A DNA stretch of 64,000 bases from Metellina segmentata (Eukaryota; Arthropoda; Arachnida; Araneae; Tetragnathidae). Shown here in pieces: positions 54,958 to 64,000 of this stretch. Both the position numbers and the translations under genes were made by a program. The stretch lies in assembly GCA_947359465.1 (NCBI GenBank), contig OX375881.1, positions 79,023,914 to 79,087,913 of the forward strand, given 5' to 3'. Position 1 is the first letter of the stretch; each line of letters begins with the position of its first letter. The notes under the pieces were generated by a model, which saw only the letters and a list, made by a program, of their open reading frames with translations, was not told the origin of the DNA and searched no databases.

Positions 54958-56110
54958 ATCCTCTGATCATCATGAGATTAATATATAATTCGTTTCCTGA
55001 TATACGCACATTGCGGTTAAAGAACCGCATCTGTTGGTTGAATGAGTCGAGGCAAAAATTACATTAGTCGCGTAAAAAACTGGTTAGAAGATATTAGAGG
55101 AAGACTACTGGTTTACATAATTGATATATGCGTGTAAACCCCTCATGGGTATAACCATTTGACTACGGCTATAGATATAACTAGAGAGATTTTTTCTTGG
55201 AGCGATTATTATAATTTTCAAGGTGTACTACTGCTGTACCGGCTGTAGTCTAAAGGTTAAGAGCATAAAATGGAATTAAAGTAGGATGAGTGAGAGGAAC
55301 ACTTATTTCGATGGTTAATGTATGGAAGTGGGGAGGGAATGGGATTGTGACCTAGAAGCGTCTATTTAAAGGAAATGTACTATATAAGGAATGAGCAATA
55401 CATAGTACATTTCGAATAAAAAAGATTCTCAGGGACACGCACAAACTCACCCATCCCTACTTTGAAACAACGGAAACGCCTGTCGCGATAGAAGCATCGA
55501 ATTTATTTACCCCACATCACTTAAGCTTAACCCACTGAGTTTCGCTAAATTTGGGAATCAGTAATGTTAACAAACAGCTGACAGAACCTGTAACTGCTTA
55601 ATTCATGCTTTTGACTAGTTGGAACTGCATCTAGATTTCCATCAATCGTCAACTCAATCGATCAGTTGATACGCGTCAGAGCAATTTTTGAGATTTGTGA
55701 GAAATAGAAATTTTGAAGCTCATTTTTTGATTCTTAAAAACCGAAAGATCTTCCCGAAGTGTAGGCCGAGATTACTAATTAGAATCATACCATTATATAC
55801 AAGGTATGGCAAAGAAGTTGGACGGTTTTCAAATGGAAAAATACAGTGTATATGTATATCACAACGAATTTATTATTGTCGAAATATCTGGCAATGAGTG
55901 CCATTTGGATATTTGTTCATACATTTAAGCTGTCTTGAAAATTACGTCCCTCAAATGCTATCCGTCCCTCTCCATACACTCTTCAAGTCTTTCCTTGCAG
56001 TTAAATGTCGCTCTTTCCAACGTTTCGCCACAAATTCTGGCGATTTCCTAGGCAATGGTAATCTTTAGGTCATCGATTGTTCGGTACCTGTTTACGTACA
56101 CTATTGACTA

Positions 56111-56587
56111 CAGGTAACCCCACTGAAAATAGTCGCAGATGGTATGGTCCGACGAATGAAGAGGCCTGGAAATGTCGCCGAGCCATTAAATTATGTATAC
56201 CACGAACGGCCACTTCACAGTACAAAGTTTACAGTTTGGTGTGAAGTGTCTAGATTCTGTATCATTAGACAGGTAACCCCACTGAAAATAGTCGGAGATG
56301 GTATGGTCCGACGAATGAAGAGGCCTGGAAATGTCGCCGAGCCATTAAATTATGTATACCACGAACGACCATTTCACAGTACAAAGTTTACAGTTTGGTG
56401 TGAAGTGTCTAGATTCTGTATCATTAGACAGGTAACCCCACTGAAAATAGTCGCAGATGGTATGGTCCGACGAATGAAGAGGCCTGGAAATGTCGCCGAG
56501 CCATTACATTATGTATACCACGAACGGCCACTTCACAGTACAAAGTTTACAGTTTGCTGTGAAGTGTCTAGATTCTGTATCATTAGA
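56111..56587 (+). repeat. 159-bp x 3 in-frame triplication inside a transposase
   Basis: CAGGTAACCCCACTGAAAAT starts units at 56111, 56270 and 56429, an exact 159-bp (53-codon) period with only a few base differences. The first part of each unit (about 34 bp) is the inner end of the inverted left arm. The rest is sense transposase coding sequence including HERPLHSTKFTVWCEVSRFC. Because the period is a multiple of three the frame stays open through all units. Confidence 0.95.
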
Positions 56588-57050
56588 CACTTTTTTTAGA
56601 ACAGGAAAATTGAGACAGTGAATAGTGAATGTCACATCGAAATGCTAACTAGATTTCTTCAACTCCATAGACGTCTTCGTGGTATTAATATGTATATTGT
56701 ATGGTTTCAGCAAAGATGGTGCCACGGCTTTTACGGCAGAAAATTTCATGACAGTTCTGAGCCGCATGCTTCCAAGGCACATAATTTTTCAATGGGGTGA
56801 CATTTCCTGACCTCCCCGTTCACCTGACCTTACCATCTGTGACTGTTTTCTGTGGGGTTACCTGAAGTTAAACGAGTACGTAAACAGAACCCAAACAATC
56901 GATGATCTGAAGATTACCATTGCCCACGAAATTGGCAACATTGGTGGAGAAATATTTGAAAGAGCGTCGCGTAACTTCAGAGAAAGACTTGAATAGTGCA
57001 TAGAAATTGACATACTGAATTTGAGGGATGTAATTTTCAAGACAGCTTAA
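56144..57050 (+). pseudogene. Mariner-type transposase remnant, DD41D spacing
   Basis: An open frame of 151 codons spans the triplication and reads VRRMKRPGNVAEPLNYVYHE then RPLHSTKFTVWCEVSRFC three times. Beyond it, CHIEMLTRFLQLHRRLRGIN and YIVWFQQ precede a one-base insertion, after which DGATAFTAENFMTVLS follows with the second Asp. A stop interrupts the ISWPPRSPDLT stretch. CDCFLWGYLKLNEYV carries the third acidic residue. Codon counting gives 41 residues between the two Asp, the spacing described for the rosa group of mariner-like elements. The protein ends near TAA 57048. DNA-binding domain and first Asp are missing. Confidence 0.85.
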
Positions 57051-57179
57051 ATGTATATCGAAATATCCAAATGGGACACATAGCCATAGTTTTCGGCATT
57101 AATAAATTCGTTGATAGACATAACCACTGTGTTATTTCCATTTAAAAACCGTTCAATTTCAATGCCGCACCTTGTATGA

Positions 57180-57775
57180 TGTAAGCTTATTTACCTCTTA
57201 AACGTATTCCGTGAATTTGGTATTCCTTCTTTCCCTTTAAATCAATTGAAATTCATTTGATTCGTTGCATTATTTGTTTTAATATTTTTCGTGTTCAAAA
57301 ATACTTAAATTTGCCTGTTTAGAATAACAATGTTGTTTTCCAAGGTAGTTTTCCGTAAAATGAGAGCATACACACGATTAACCGCAATTGCGTTTTCACA
57401 CTAGCTAATTAATTCTATATGCGTTTCAAAAGCTGCAAGAAACCTTCATGGGTGAAAATATATATTCATAAACGTTTCATACGACAAAAATTTAGTACTA
57501 TCGCACAGAAATGCAAACATATCGTGGAAGTTTTGAATTACTGAGAAAGCTGTTTGTTATTTTCCTATGTACTATTTAACAGAGATTAAAAATCAGTCAG
57601 AGAAACGACCCATTTATATCTGACAGCTTTAAGTTGGGTACAAGCTTGCGTGTACACTTAGTTTTTGGCTAATCAACCATTGTCTAGGTTTTAACCTCAA
57701 TTATTTGATTTAGTTAAAAACATTAAGACTGTATTTTTCTGTACAAAGTTTCTATTTTCTTGAAAAGTAATATTA
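57180..57775. other. AT-rich stretch, nothing recognised
   Basis: No supported feature. Confidence 0.4.
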
Positions 57776-57777
57776 TT

Positions 57778-57945
57778 TTAATTAACGTCGTACTAGAGCA
57801 AAACAACGGGCTATTGACGATGGTCAGAGATCAATCCCTTAAGCCTAAGGGAAATATCCGAGGATAACACCACGTAATTTTGAAATGCAGTCAGATCTGA
57901 GCTGATACCCCACTCTCCAAACTTCCACACCAACCTAACCTGATT
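57778..57945 (-). repeat. SINE 3' half
   Basis: On the plus strand AATTAACGTCGTACTAGAGC, GGGCTATTGACGATGGTC, GATCAATCCCTTAAG, ACCACGTAATTTTGAAATGC, CTGATACCCCACTCTCCAAA and CTTCCACACCAACC occur in the reversed family order. The head is missing. Confidence 0.85.
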
Positions 57946-58138
57946 TCTTAGAAGACGTTTACGCATTGATATGTGAGATTTCAAGTTTACTCAACTTCTT
58001 TTTTTTTCCCTGGAACATTATTCTTTTGCGGACATGCTGGGAATATGAGGAGAAAATGTTCTACTTTATTGAATGAGTTTTCAGTTAGTTGAGATGTTAT
58101 GGTTTGAAATGAGGTAAAACTCAGGATAGTAATGGTAA

Positions 58139-58458
58139 TTTTAATTAACGTCGTACTAGAGCTGCACAGCGGGCTATTGACGACGGTCCGGGATCAATCC
58201 TCTAAGGGAAAGATCCAAGGACACCATCACATAATTTTGAACCACGGTAAGATGACGAGGAAACACCTGAGCTGGCACCCCACTCTAAAAAAACTTCCAC
58301 GCCAACCCAACGTGAGGACTTCCGGCCACGACAGATTTAAGGTACACCAGCCGCCTCTACACCACACGCTCACAAATATCCATGCATCGACTTGGATTCA
58401 AACCAGGAACCTTTTCCGATCCAGAGGTTAACGCCTTAACTATCTGACCGGTTGACCA
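58139..58458 (-). repeat. SINE copy, head type A, full length
   Basis: On the minus strand: GGTCAGATAGTTAAGGCG with an A-box-like core, GGTTCCTGGTTTGAATCC with the B-box, then TGCATGGATATTTGTGAGCG, GTAGAGGCGGCTGGTGTACC, TCGTGGCCGGAAGTCCTCAC, GTTGGGTTGGCGTGG, TGCCAGCTCAGGTG, TTTCCTCGTCATCTTACCG and the tail AATAGCCCGCTGTG, CTCTAGTACGACGTTAATTA. At about 320 bp it is the best reference copy of the family here. A (TA)n tract begins 50 bp beyond the head. Confidence 0.9.
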
Positions 58459-58505
58459 GCTAAAACTCAAGAACTTTGACATTCTTACAATCTTTCTTTT
58501 GATCC

Positions 58506-58507
<2 letters not shown>

Positions 58508-58580
<73 letters not shown>
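58508..58580. repeat. (TA)n microsatellite, about 73 bp
   Basis: An uninterrupted TA alternation. Tyr-Ile frames across it are artefacts. Confidence 0.97.
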
Positions 58581-58586
<6 letters not shown>

Positions 58587-58589
58587 TAC

Positions 58590-60840
58590 TTCTTATTGCA
58601 AAATTGGCTGGAATTAATCTCACATCGAAAAGAAGATCGGTGAATAAATATACTTAATTGTGGGGCTGTCGACCAAATTTTTTCTAATATTATAATATAT
58701 ATTCATCTTTAAAAAATGTACGTCGTTACATTTATGTGTGATTCTGCACTATTCGCCTAAATATATACTTTAGATACATCTCTCTTTAAAAACTTTCTAC
58801 AGAATCGTTACTCCAATAAAACTGTCACCATTCTCAAAGACAAAAATACTACGGTAGACAATGCGTTACATAACTTCATAACAAAAACTTTTTTAAATAT
58901 CAAAACTGCTTTCTACACGCGCAAATCTTAATGAGTCGCAGTACATTTTCTTTAATTTGTTTTTAAAAATCCAGCAATTTTAATTATCTTGACTGGGAAA
59001 TAACTGTCGACAGTTGTTTTAATTTTTTTTTTCAACAAGAGGAAAAATGTTACATTATATTCTACACCAAAGATGCTTTACTCTTGTAACAATTAGAACT
59101 CGTGGTTTAATGTAAAAAAAAAAAAAAAGTTCTCTGTCTACGGAAAAAAAAGGAATTTTCTTATTAAAAATTACCGCATTTCTCTATTCGAAAAACCACT
59201 TCATGCATTACGAATATTGATTCCTTGCAACAGTGTAACCTCCAAAACACACAACACAAGGTGTTTTTTTAATGAAAATAACGCTCGCGAAACGAAAACC
59301 CAAACGATCGCAAAAAGAACTTCCACGCGAAATAGAAATTCGAACGAGACAAAAATAATAATAATAACGAGTAAAAAATCTTCCAAAATAGGAAGTTCTT
59401 ATAGTGGAATAAAATCCTTCTTTTCGACAAGGGAGATGAAAGAAGAAAAAACTTTCCAAACCAACGAAAAAAATTAAAAAAGGAAGATATATCAAGTTGC
59501 AGTGAAGCAAAAGAAAAATGCGAACAGAATGAAGACAAAGGAAGAGAACAGACGATCTTTGAACCGAAGCAGCCAATGAAAGTGTCCGGATGTACTGCAT
59601 TAAGCTAGGGTGTGACAGAATGTAATTGTTTTTTATTCCTTTAAGGTTTTCAGATGTAGTGCCCCCTTGGGGACATGAATCTCTTCTTCCCCCTACCCCT
59701 GAGAAATTTATACAACATAGGGGGAACTGCCTAAATAAGAATGATTGGATCATATAAATTGAAAAATCCGGTTTCCGACATGGGAGAAACATGCGTTTAA
59801 CAACAAAACAATGGATTGTGTTTTTGGTGAGAAGAAAGATGTATGTTAACATAAAAATTTTTTTTGCTGTGATTTAAATGTGGTTGTCTGTTCTTTGAGA
59901 TATTGATCATCTGAATTACTGTTTCTGTGAAACAATGCGTATATGTTATGAAAGGATAGAATTTGAAAACTCCGATGAATTAATACATTTTTCACGAATT
60001 ACTACACAGATGTATCCTATATGTCCAAACAAATTATTCTAAAAACTTTAAATTTAGGAAATAGGCAGGTTTTTCTAATTTATTTAAAGATATTTATTTC
60101 ACTATTATTTAAGCTAAATAGCTTTTCAACAAAGGCTCATCATGTACCATTATTTTTGTAGGAATGTAGGAATAATTTTGTAATTCTAAAATTTTTTATA
60201 GATTATTGGAAACTTTTTTCATAGATCTATACATTTATCAAGAAACTATAAAAAAATAATTAATAATATTGTGAAGCACTAATTAAAATTTGGCTCTAAA
60301 GCACGTTTATAAGATATTCATTATTTCAATACATTTAAATATACTGTTATAAGTAAAGAAGTAATAATTTATTAGGTACATATTAAAGAACAATCAAGTT
60401 GTGCAAAATTTGATAGATTCATCAGTATCTTGGTATTTCTTGGTACTATACGCCACAATAGTTATGTAGAATTGAGAGAATCCATTGTTGATAATCTGTT
60501 ACTGCATTATGGAATTATGGAATATAGCTACTCCTTTAGTGTACTTAATAAAGAAATCAAGACTATTTAAGAGACTTTTATTAAGAGAGAGGTTCTGAAA
60601 CATTTTATAAAAGAAACTTAAAATGTCATGCCAAAATAAACAAACGATTTACTTCATATCAGAAATGTCTTCTTATTATCCTGCATAAAAGAATTTACTC
60701 TCATAATGTAAAAGCCTATTTGAAATTAATCCTATACATGATGCCATAACATTAAACATCTTTCTCTAAACTTTATCTAGATACTAGTCAAAATGTAAAT
60801 TGTGCTTTACAAAAACAGAAAATATCAGAAAATTCCATAA
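58590..60840. other. AT-rich stretch, nothing firm
   Basis: A purine-rich segment at 59220-59560 with CpG-containing words (AACGCTCGCGAAACGAAAAC) gives a 214-codon minus-strand frame (59852-59208), rich in Phe, Ser and Leu, with no family resemblance. I do not consider it a gene. No transposon ends were found. Confidence 0.4.
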
Positions 60841-60844
60841 TTGT

Positions 60845-61110
60845 GAACAAAATTCAGTGATAAGATATTATTTTAATAAAATTAGCAAAAGAGTAATTTT
60901 TACTAAACAAAAATTTAATATGGATTCACAATAAAATCAAAATTTGATATGGACTCTTTCAAACAAACAACACAAACAAACAAAAAATTTTGAACAAAAT
61001 TCAGTGATAAGATATTATTTTAATAAAATTAGCAAAAGAGTAATTTTTACTAAACAAAAATTTAATATGGATTCACAATAAAATCAAAATTTGATATGGA
61101 CTCTTTCAAC
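60845..61110 (+). repeat. Exact duplication of about 118 bp with A/C-rich spacer
   Basis: GAACAAAATTCAGTGATAAG through GATATGGACTCTTTCAA occurs at 60845-60962 and again at 60992-61109 with no difference that I can see. The two copies are separated by ACAAACAACACAAACAAACA-type sequence. The identity implies a recent tandem duplication or an assembly artefact. Confidence 0.92.
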
Positions 61111-61114
61111 ATCT

Positions 61115-62280
61115 TAAAGTATTCTTCTAAAGTAAACAAGACTATCATGTGATCAGATGTTGAACTGTAGCATACTAACACATTGCTTTTCCAAATGTTG
61201 CATCTTTTCACAGGACATAAATGAAAAACTAAAGATGTGAAGTTCTTACTTTATAATCAAACGTGGAAAAAGTCAATTTTGAAAACGACTTCTTCAAATC
61301 TTAGTATTTACTACTTTGAGTCCCAGTTTAGCAAAACGGACTTTGTGAGCTAATGAATGACTGACTTTGTCAACCAAACTTCACGGTGTATATGGTGAAG
61401 TTAGCTTACACGGTCAAGTTTAACACAATACTCCCTCTGCAGAATTCACCGAATTCCGATTTTATTTTTATTTCACTAGTTAACAGGTTGTCAATTGCTT
61501 GAGTTCATGAGAGTTGTATTACAATCATGGGTATACTTCGCATGCGTGGTAAAGTAATGTAAGATTTCCGCAGTTGACTGTCATGTATTGCTTTCACTTT
61601 TGATTCTGTAGATTCAGTTTGTTGAAATGGGGCTGGGCACAGTAACATATAGTGAAGCTGCGATCTGGAATACGAGGGTCATCATAGGGCTGGAATAAAT
61701 TAATCTGTCGTCACACGGCTTTATACAGTTGTTGGAAGTGATTGGTAGCGCATTGGCAATTCAATTATTCAGCGTGAATCATCCATGGAAATACAGGCCG
61801 ATTGCTACTAGCGCCATCTTATTTTTGAAATTTGAGCTGTTCACATCACGCTCGAGTCACCAATTTTGCAAGACGTATCGAAGACAACGCAACTTGATCT
61901 ACCAAAAAGTACTTAATGGTGGAATCGGGTTACACTGCAGTGTTTATTGTAAAATTGTAATTTCATTTTTGTAACGGTAACTAAATTGACCTAGCACTAG
62001 CATAGTTTACACAAAGTGTTCAAGGAATCAGATATAAACTGATTTCTCTTCCACTGGAACATCCAATGCTCTGCTTCCCGGGAGAGTATTTGAGGCCATA
62101 AAGTGTCCGCTCTTGAATCTTCAACGTGTTTGGATAGATTGAGGTATATTTAACCTTTAGACTATGGACGGTACAGCAGTTGCACCTTGTTTGCGCCAAG
62201 AAAGAATTTAGAATTAAGCCAGTATACCGCAGTTGTACCTTGAAAGTTATAAGAATCGCTCCAAGAAAGGTGTCAGAACA
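61115..62280. other. Unique stretch, nothing recognised
   Basis: Near 61720-61950 the sequence is somewhat GC-richer and holds the 10-bp palindrome CACTGCAGTG at 61933-61942. An 81-codon frame there resembles no family. Confidence 0.35.
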
Positions 62281-62287
62281 TCAATTG

Positions 62288-62800
62288 ATCCAACTTAACG
62301 TCACTATGCCTATAAGAAATTAGAATGCATCAAACAGCCACAATCGTTGACTGTGAAATAAGTGACTCAGGTGGGGAAGATAAAGAGATTAATAATTAGT
62401 GGTAAATGAGTGATAGTTACTTTTACAAATTAATTAATCCAAGAAAGTATTTGAAGACAGTGTTCCTGAAACGGTTAATACAGTTCGAGTAAAAGTTCTG
62501 CGATCTGAACCAATCTGATATCCCTAATGTTTGCTTATTGATGTAGAATCGGAGATATTAATCTGGTGTGTGGAAAGGGAGAGAGTACGCTATAGCGAGT
62601 TCAATTGTTATAGAGAATATTATAAGATCTAAAATATAATAGCAAGACTTGCGTCAGTACATATAATGGTTCAAATTAACGTCACTGTGCCTTTAAGAAA
62701 TTGGGATGCATCAACCACAAGTGTTGACTGTGGGATAAGTGACTCAGTAGGGTAGCTAAGGGGATTAGTAATTAGTGGTAAATAACTGATAGTTACTTTT
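62288..62800 (+). repeat. Diverged direct repeat, about 380 bp apart
   Basis: CCAACTTAACGTCACTATGC, CTATAAGAAATTAGAATGCA, GTTGACTGTGAAATAAGTGA, AATTAGTGGTAAATGAGTGA and TAGTTACTTTTA at 62288-62428 match AAATTAACGTCACTGTGC, CTTTAAGAAATTGGGATGCA, GTTGACTGTGGGATAAGTGA, AATTAGTGGTAAATAACTGA and TAGTTACTTTTA at 62672-62800. Similarity is high but clearly not recent. It may be two units of a larger tandem or two copies of an unknown repeat. Confidence 0.75.
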
Positions 62801-62804
62801 ATCG

Positions 62805-64000
62805 GAATTCATTAGGGCACTTCACTTTTCATTAGAGCTGCGTATAAATTTGCAGATAAAGGCTGCAGAGTGGATCAAGGCTATCTAGATAATAGAGCAT
62901 GAATAAAGAACGTTCTCAAGGGGAAATATTCCCGAGCCCAACCCTCTTCTAGTAGTGATAAGGGGCACGCAGAAACCAGAAGCTTTTAGTTATTTCGATT
63001 TAAAATGGAAGGTATATGTTCGTTTGATTTTCCAGTCATACAAAGTTTCCAACTACGGGGCCTGTCGTCAATGTAGCTTAAACCATTAAAGTTATTGGGG
63101 CATCAACTAAGTTGTGCTTTATCAGCACACAAAAAATAAACTATATACAGTCTTTGGAAACAAAACGAACCACACCTTTTATTTCGAGCACTATTCATAG
63201 TTGATCATATTGAAATACATCATTCCATAAGAAATACGTCCTCTACAGATTCAAATGCAAAAAAAGTGCATAAGGGTGCGTCTTTATATCGAATTTAACG
63301 CAAACAACAAAATTTACAATAGAAACTTCGTTTTTGATTCCTTAATTAGATTCTGAATCGTAAAATCAATCTAAAGATAAAATTTCATGATTAGTACCTT
63401 TATATCCGAAGATATTCAATGTTAAAATTGGTGTCAATTTAAGGAATCATAGCCACATAGAAAATTGTAGCATTATTTAATTAGCAAATTTATTCGTAGA
63501 TTGAGATTAATTGTAGTTGTATCTACCCGAATTTCAAATTGTAACACTATTTTTAACGTATTTGGCAGTGGGTGCAAACGAGACAAGAATTATTATATTT
63601 ATTATGCAAAGGGAAAACGTTTCGAGAATTATTTTATTATATTTATTATGCAAGTGCAAACGATCAGGAAATACTGATCCAAGGTTTGTCCGACGGTTTT
63701 TTTAAACATTTTTTTTGCAGCCTAAAATTTTAATAATGAGGCAAATTGAATGTAACGTAAAAGCTAACCATTAGAATGAGCTGAAATTGTGTATGGTCCT
63801 ATTAGATACCCTTCTTGTTTTTCATCAAAATATAATAAGGTTCACATTCAGAATTTTTTCGAACATAAATTTAATAATTATTATTGCATACTAAAAATAT
63901 TTTTTTTAAATAAAATATTAAATAGATTTTATTAAGTTGTAAAACAGCAACTTGTTACGAAATACCAGCGTTATAGAAATTTATTTAGGGAAATATCCAT
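62805..64000. other. AT-rich stretch, nothing recognised
   Basis: No supported feature to the end of the window. Open frames are short and AT-rich. Confidence 0.4.

Larger units (their letters stand above)
55800..57174 (+). mobile_element. Mariner-type foldback element with 345-bp inverted arms
   Basis: CAAGGTATGGC-type sequence at the left and GCCGCACCTTG at the right sit just inside TA (55798-55799 and 57175-57176). The left arm 55800-56143 is an inverted copy of the right arm 56828-57174, which includes the 3' coding end of the transposase. Matching blocks include CATTTAAGCTGTCTTGAAAA and TTTTCAAGACAGCTTAAATG. Between the arms lie three 159-bp tandem units and the rest of the coding fragment. 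The original 5' half of the transposon has been replaced by the inverted 3' end. Confidence 0.9.

Noticed and set aside
59208..59852. 214-codon minus-strand open frame, the longest in the window
   Set aside because: Composition is dominated by Phe, Ser, Leu and Tyr from a purine-rich opposite strand. There is no domain, no family resemblance and there are overlapping frames in other registers. It looks incidental.

Overview
The window looks like intergenic or intronic DNA from an arthropod nuclear genome. A chelicerate, probably a spider, is my best guess. It is AT-rich with scattered GC-richer blocks, and I found no convincing intact host gene, rRNA or stand-alone tRNA gene. Almost every recognisable protein fragment belongs to a transposable element: Tc1/mariner of several lineages, hAT, and two non-LTR retrotransposon 3' ends. 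There is also a tRNA-headed SINE family. The assignment to spiders rests only on the resemblance of these Tc1-like proteins and the SINE to repeats I associate with spiders, so it is an inference.

Layout. 1-7.4 kb: short tandem repeats, SINE copies, a non-autonomous hAT with a perfect 8-bp target duplication, and a GC-rich block with a CRE-type palindrome. 7.6-10.7 kb: eight near-identical 228-bp tandem units flanked by older diverged units and a palindromic GC-rich block. 10.7-16.9 kb: mostly AT-rich unique DNA with a microRNA-precursor-like hairpin at 13.2 kb, a foldback element and a SINE. 17.1-18.7 kb: a decayed hAT transposon with an 8-bp target duplication, then a (TA)n tract. 19.5-31 kb: degenerate tandem repeats, a Tc1 fragment, a TTAA-flanked MITE, an internally deleted Tc1 derivative, two copies of a MITE with 4-bp target duplications, a 39-bp minisatellite and a nearly complete Tc1-like transposon. 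33-41.5 kb: a satellite of five units, a second copy of the same deleted Tc1 derivative, nested SINEs, a 244-bp tandem array split by a 5'-truncated retrotransposon, a 660-bp foldback and the second TTAA MITE. 43-57.2 kb: a pogo/Tigger-type MITE inside a tandem repeat, three loci of a minisatellite built on the palindrome ACGAGATATCTCGT, a DD36E Tc1-like transposon carrying a hAT-like repeat insertion, a mosaic of local duplications, another deleted Tc1 derivative, and a DD41D mariner-type foldback with a triplicated coding segment. 57.2-64 kb: SINEs, a (TA)n tract, an exact 118-bp duplication and otherwise unremarkable AT-rich DNA.

Nothing here forms an operon or pathway. The transposase copies I can read are all broken by stops, frameshifts or deletions, so mobility would depend on enzymes encoded elsewhere. 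The most informative part is the nested history: target duplications and paralogous empty sites give the relative order of several insertions. Several elements also show the same remodelling, with the N-terminal half of the transposase lost and both terminal repeats kept. All alignments were done by eye, so similarity statements are approximate.
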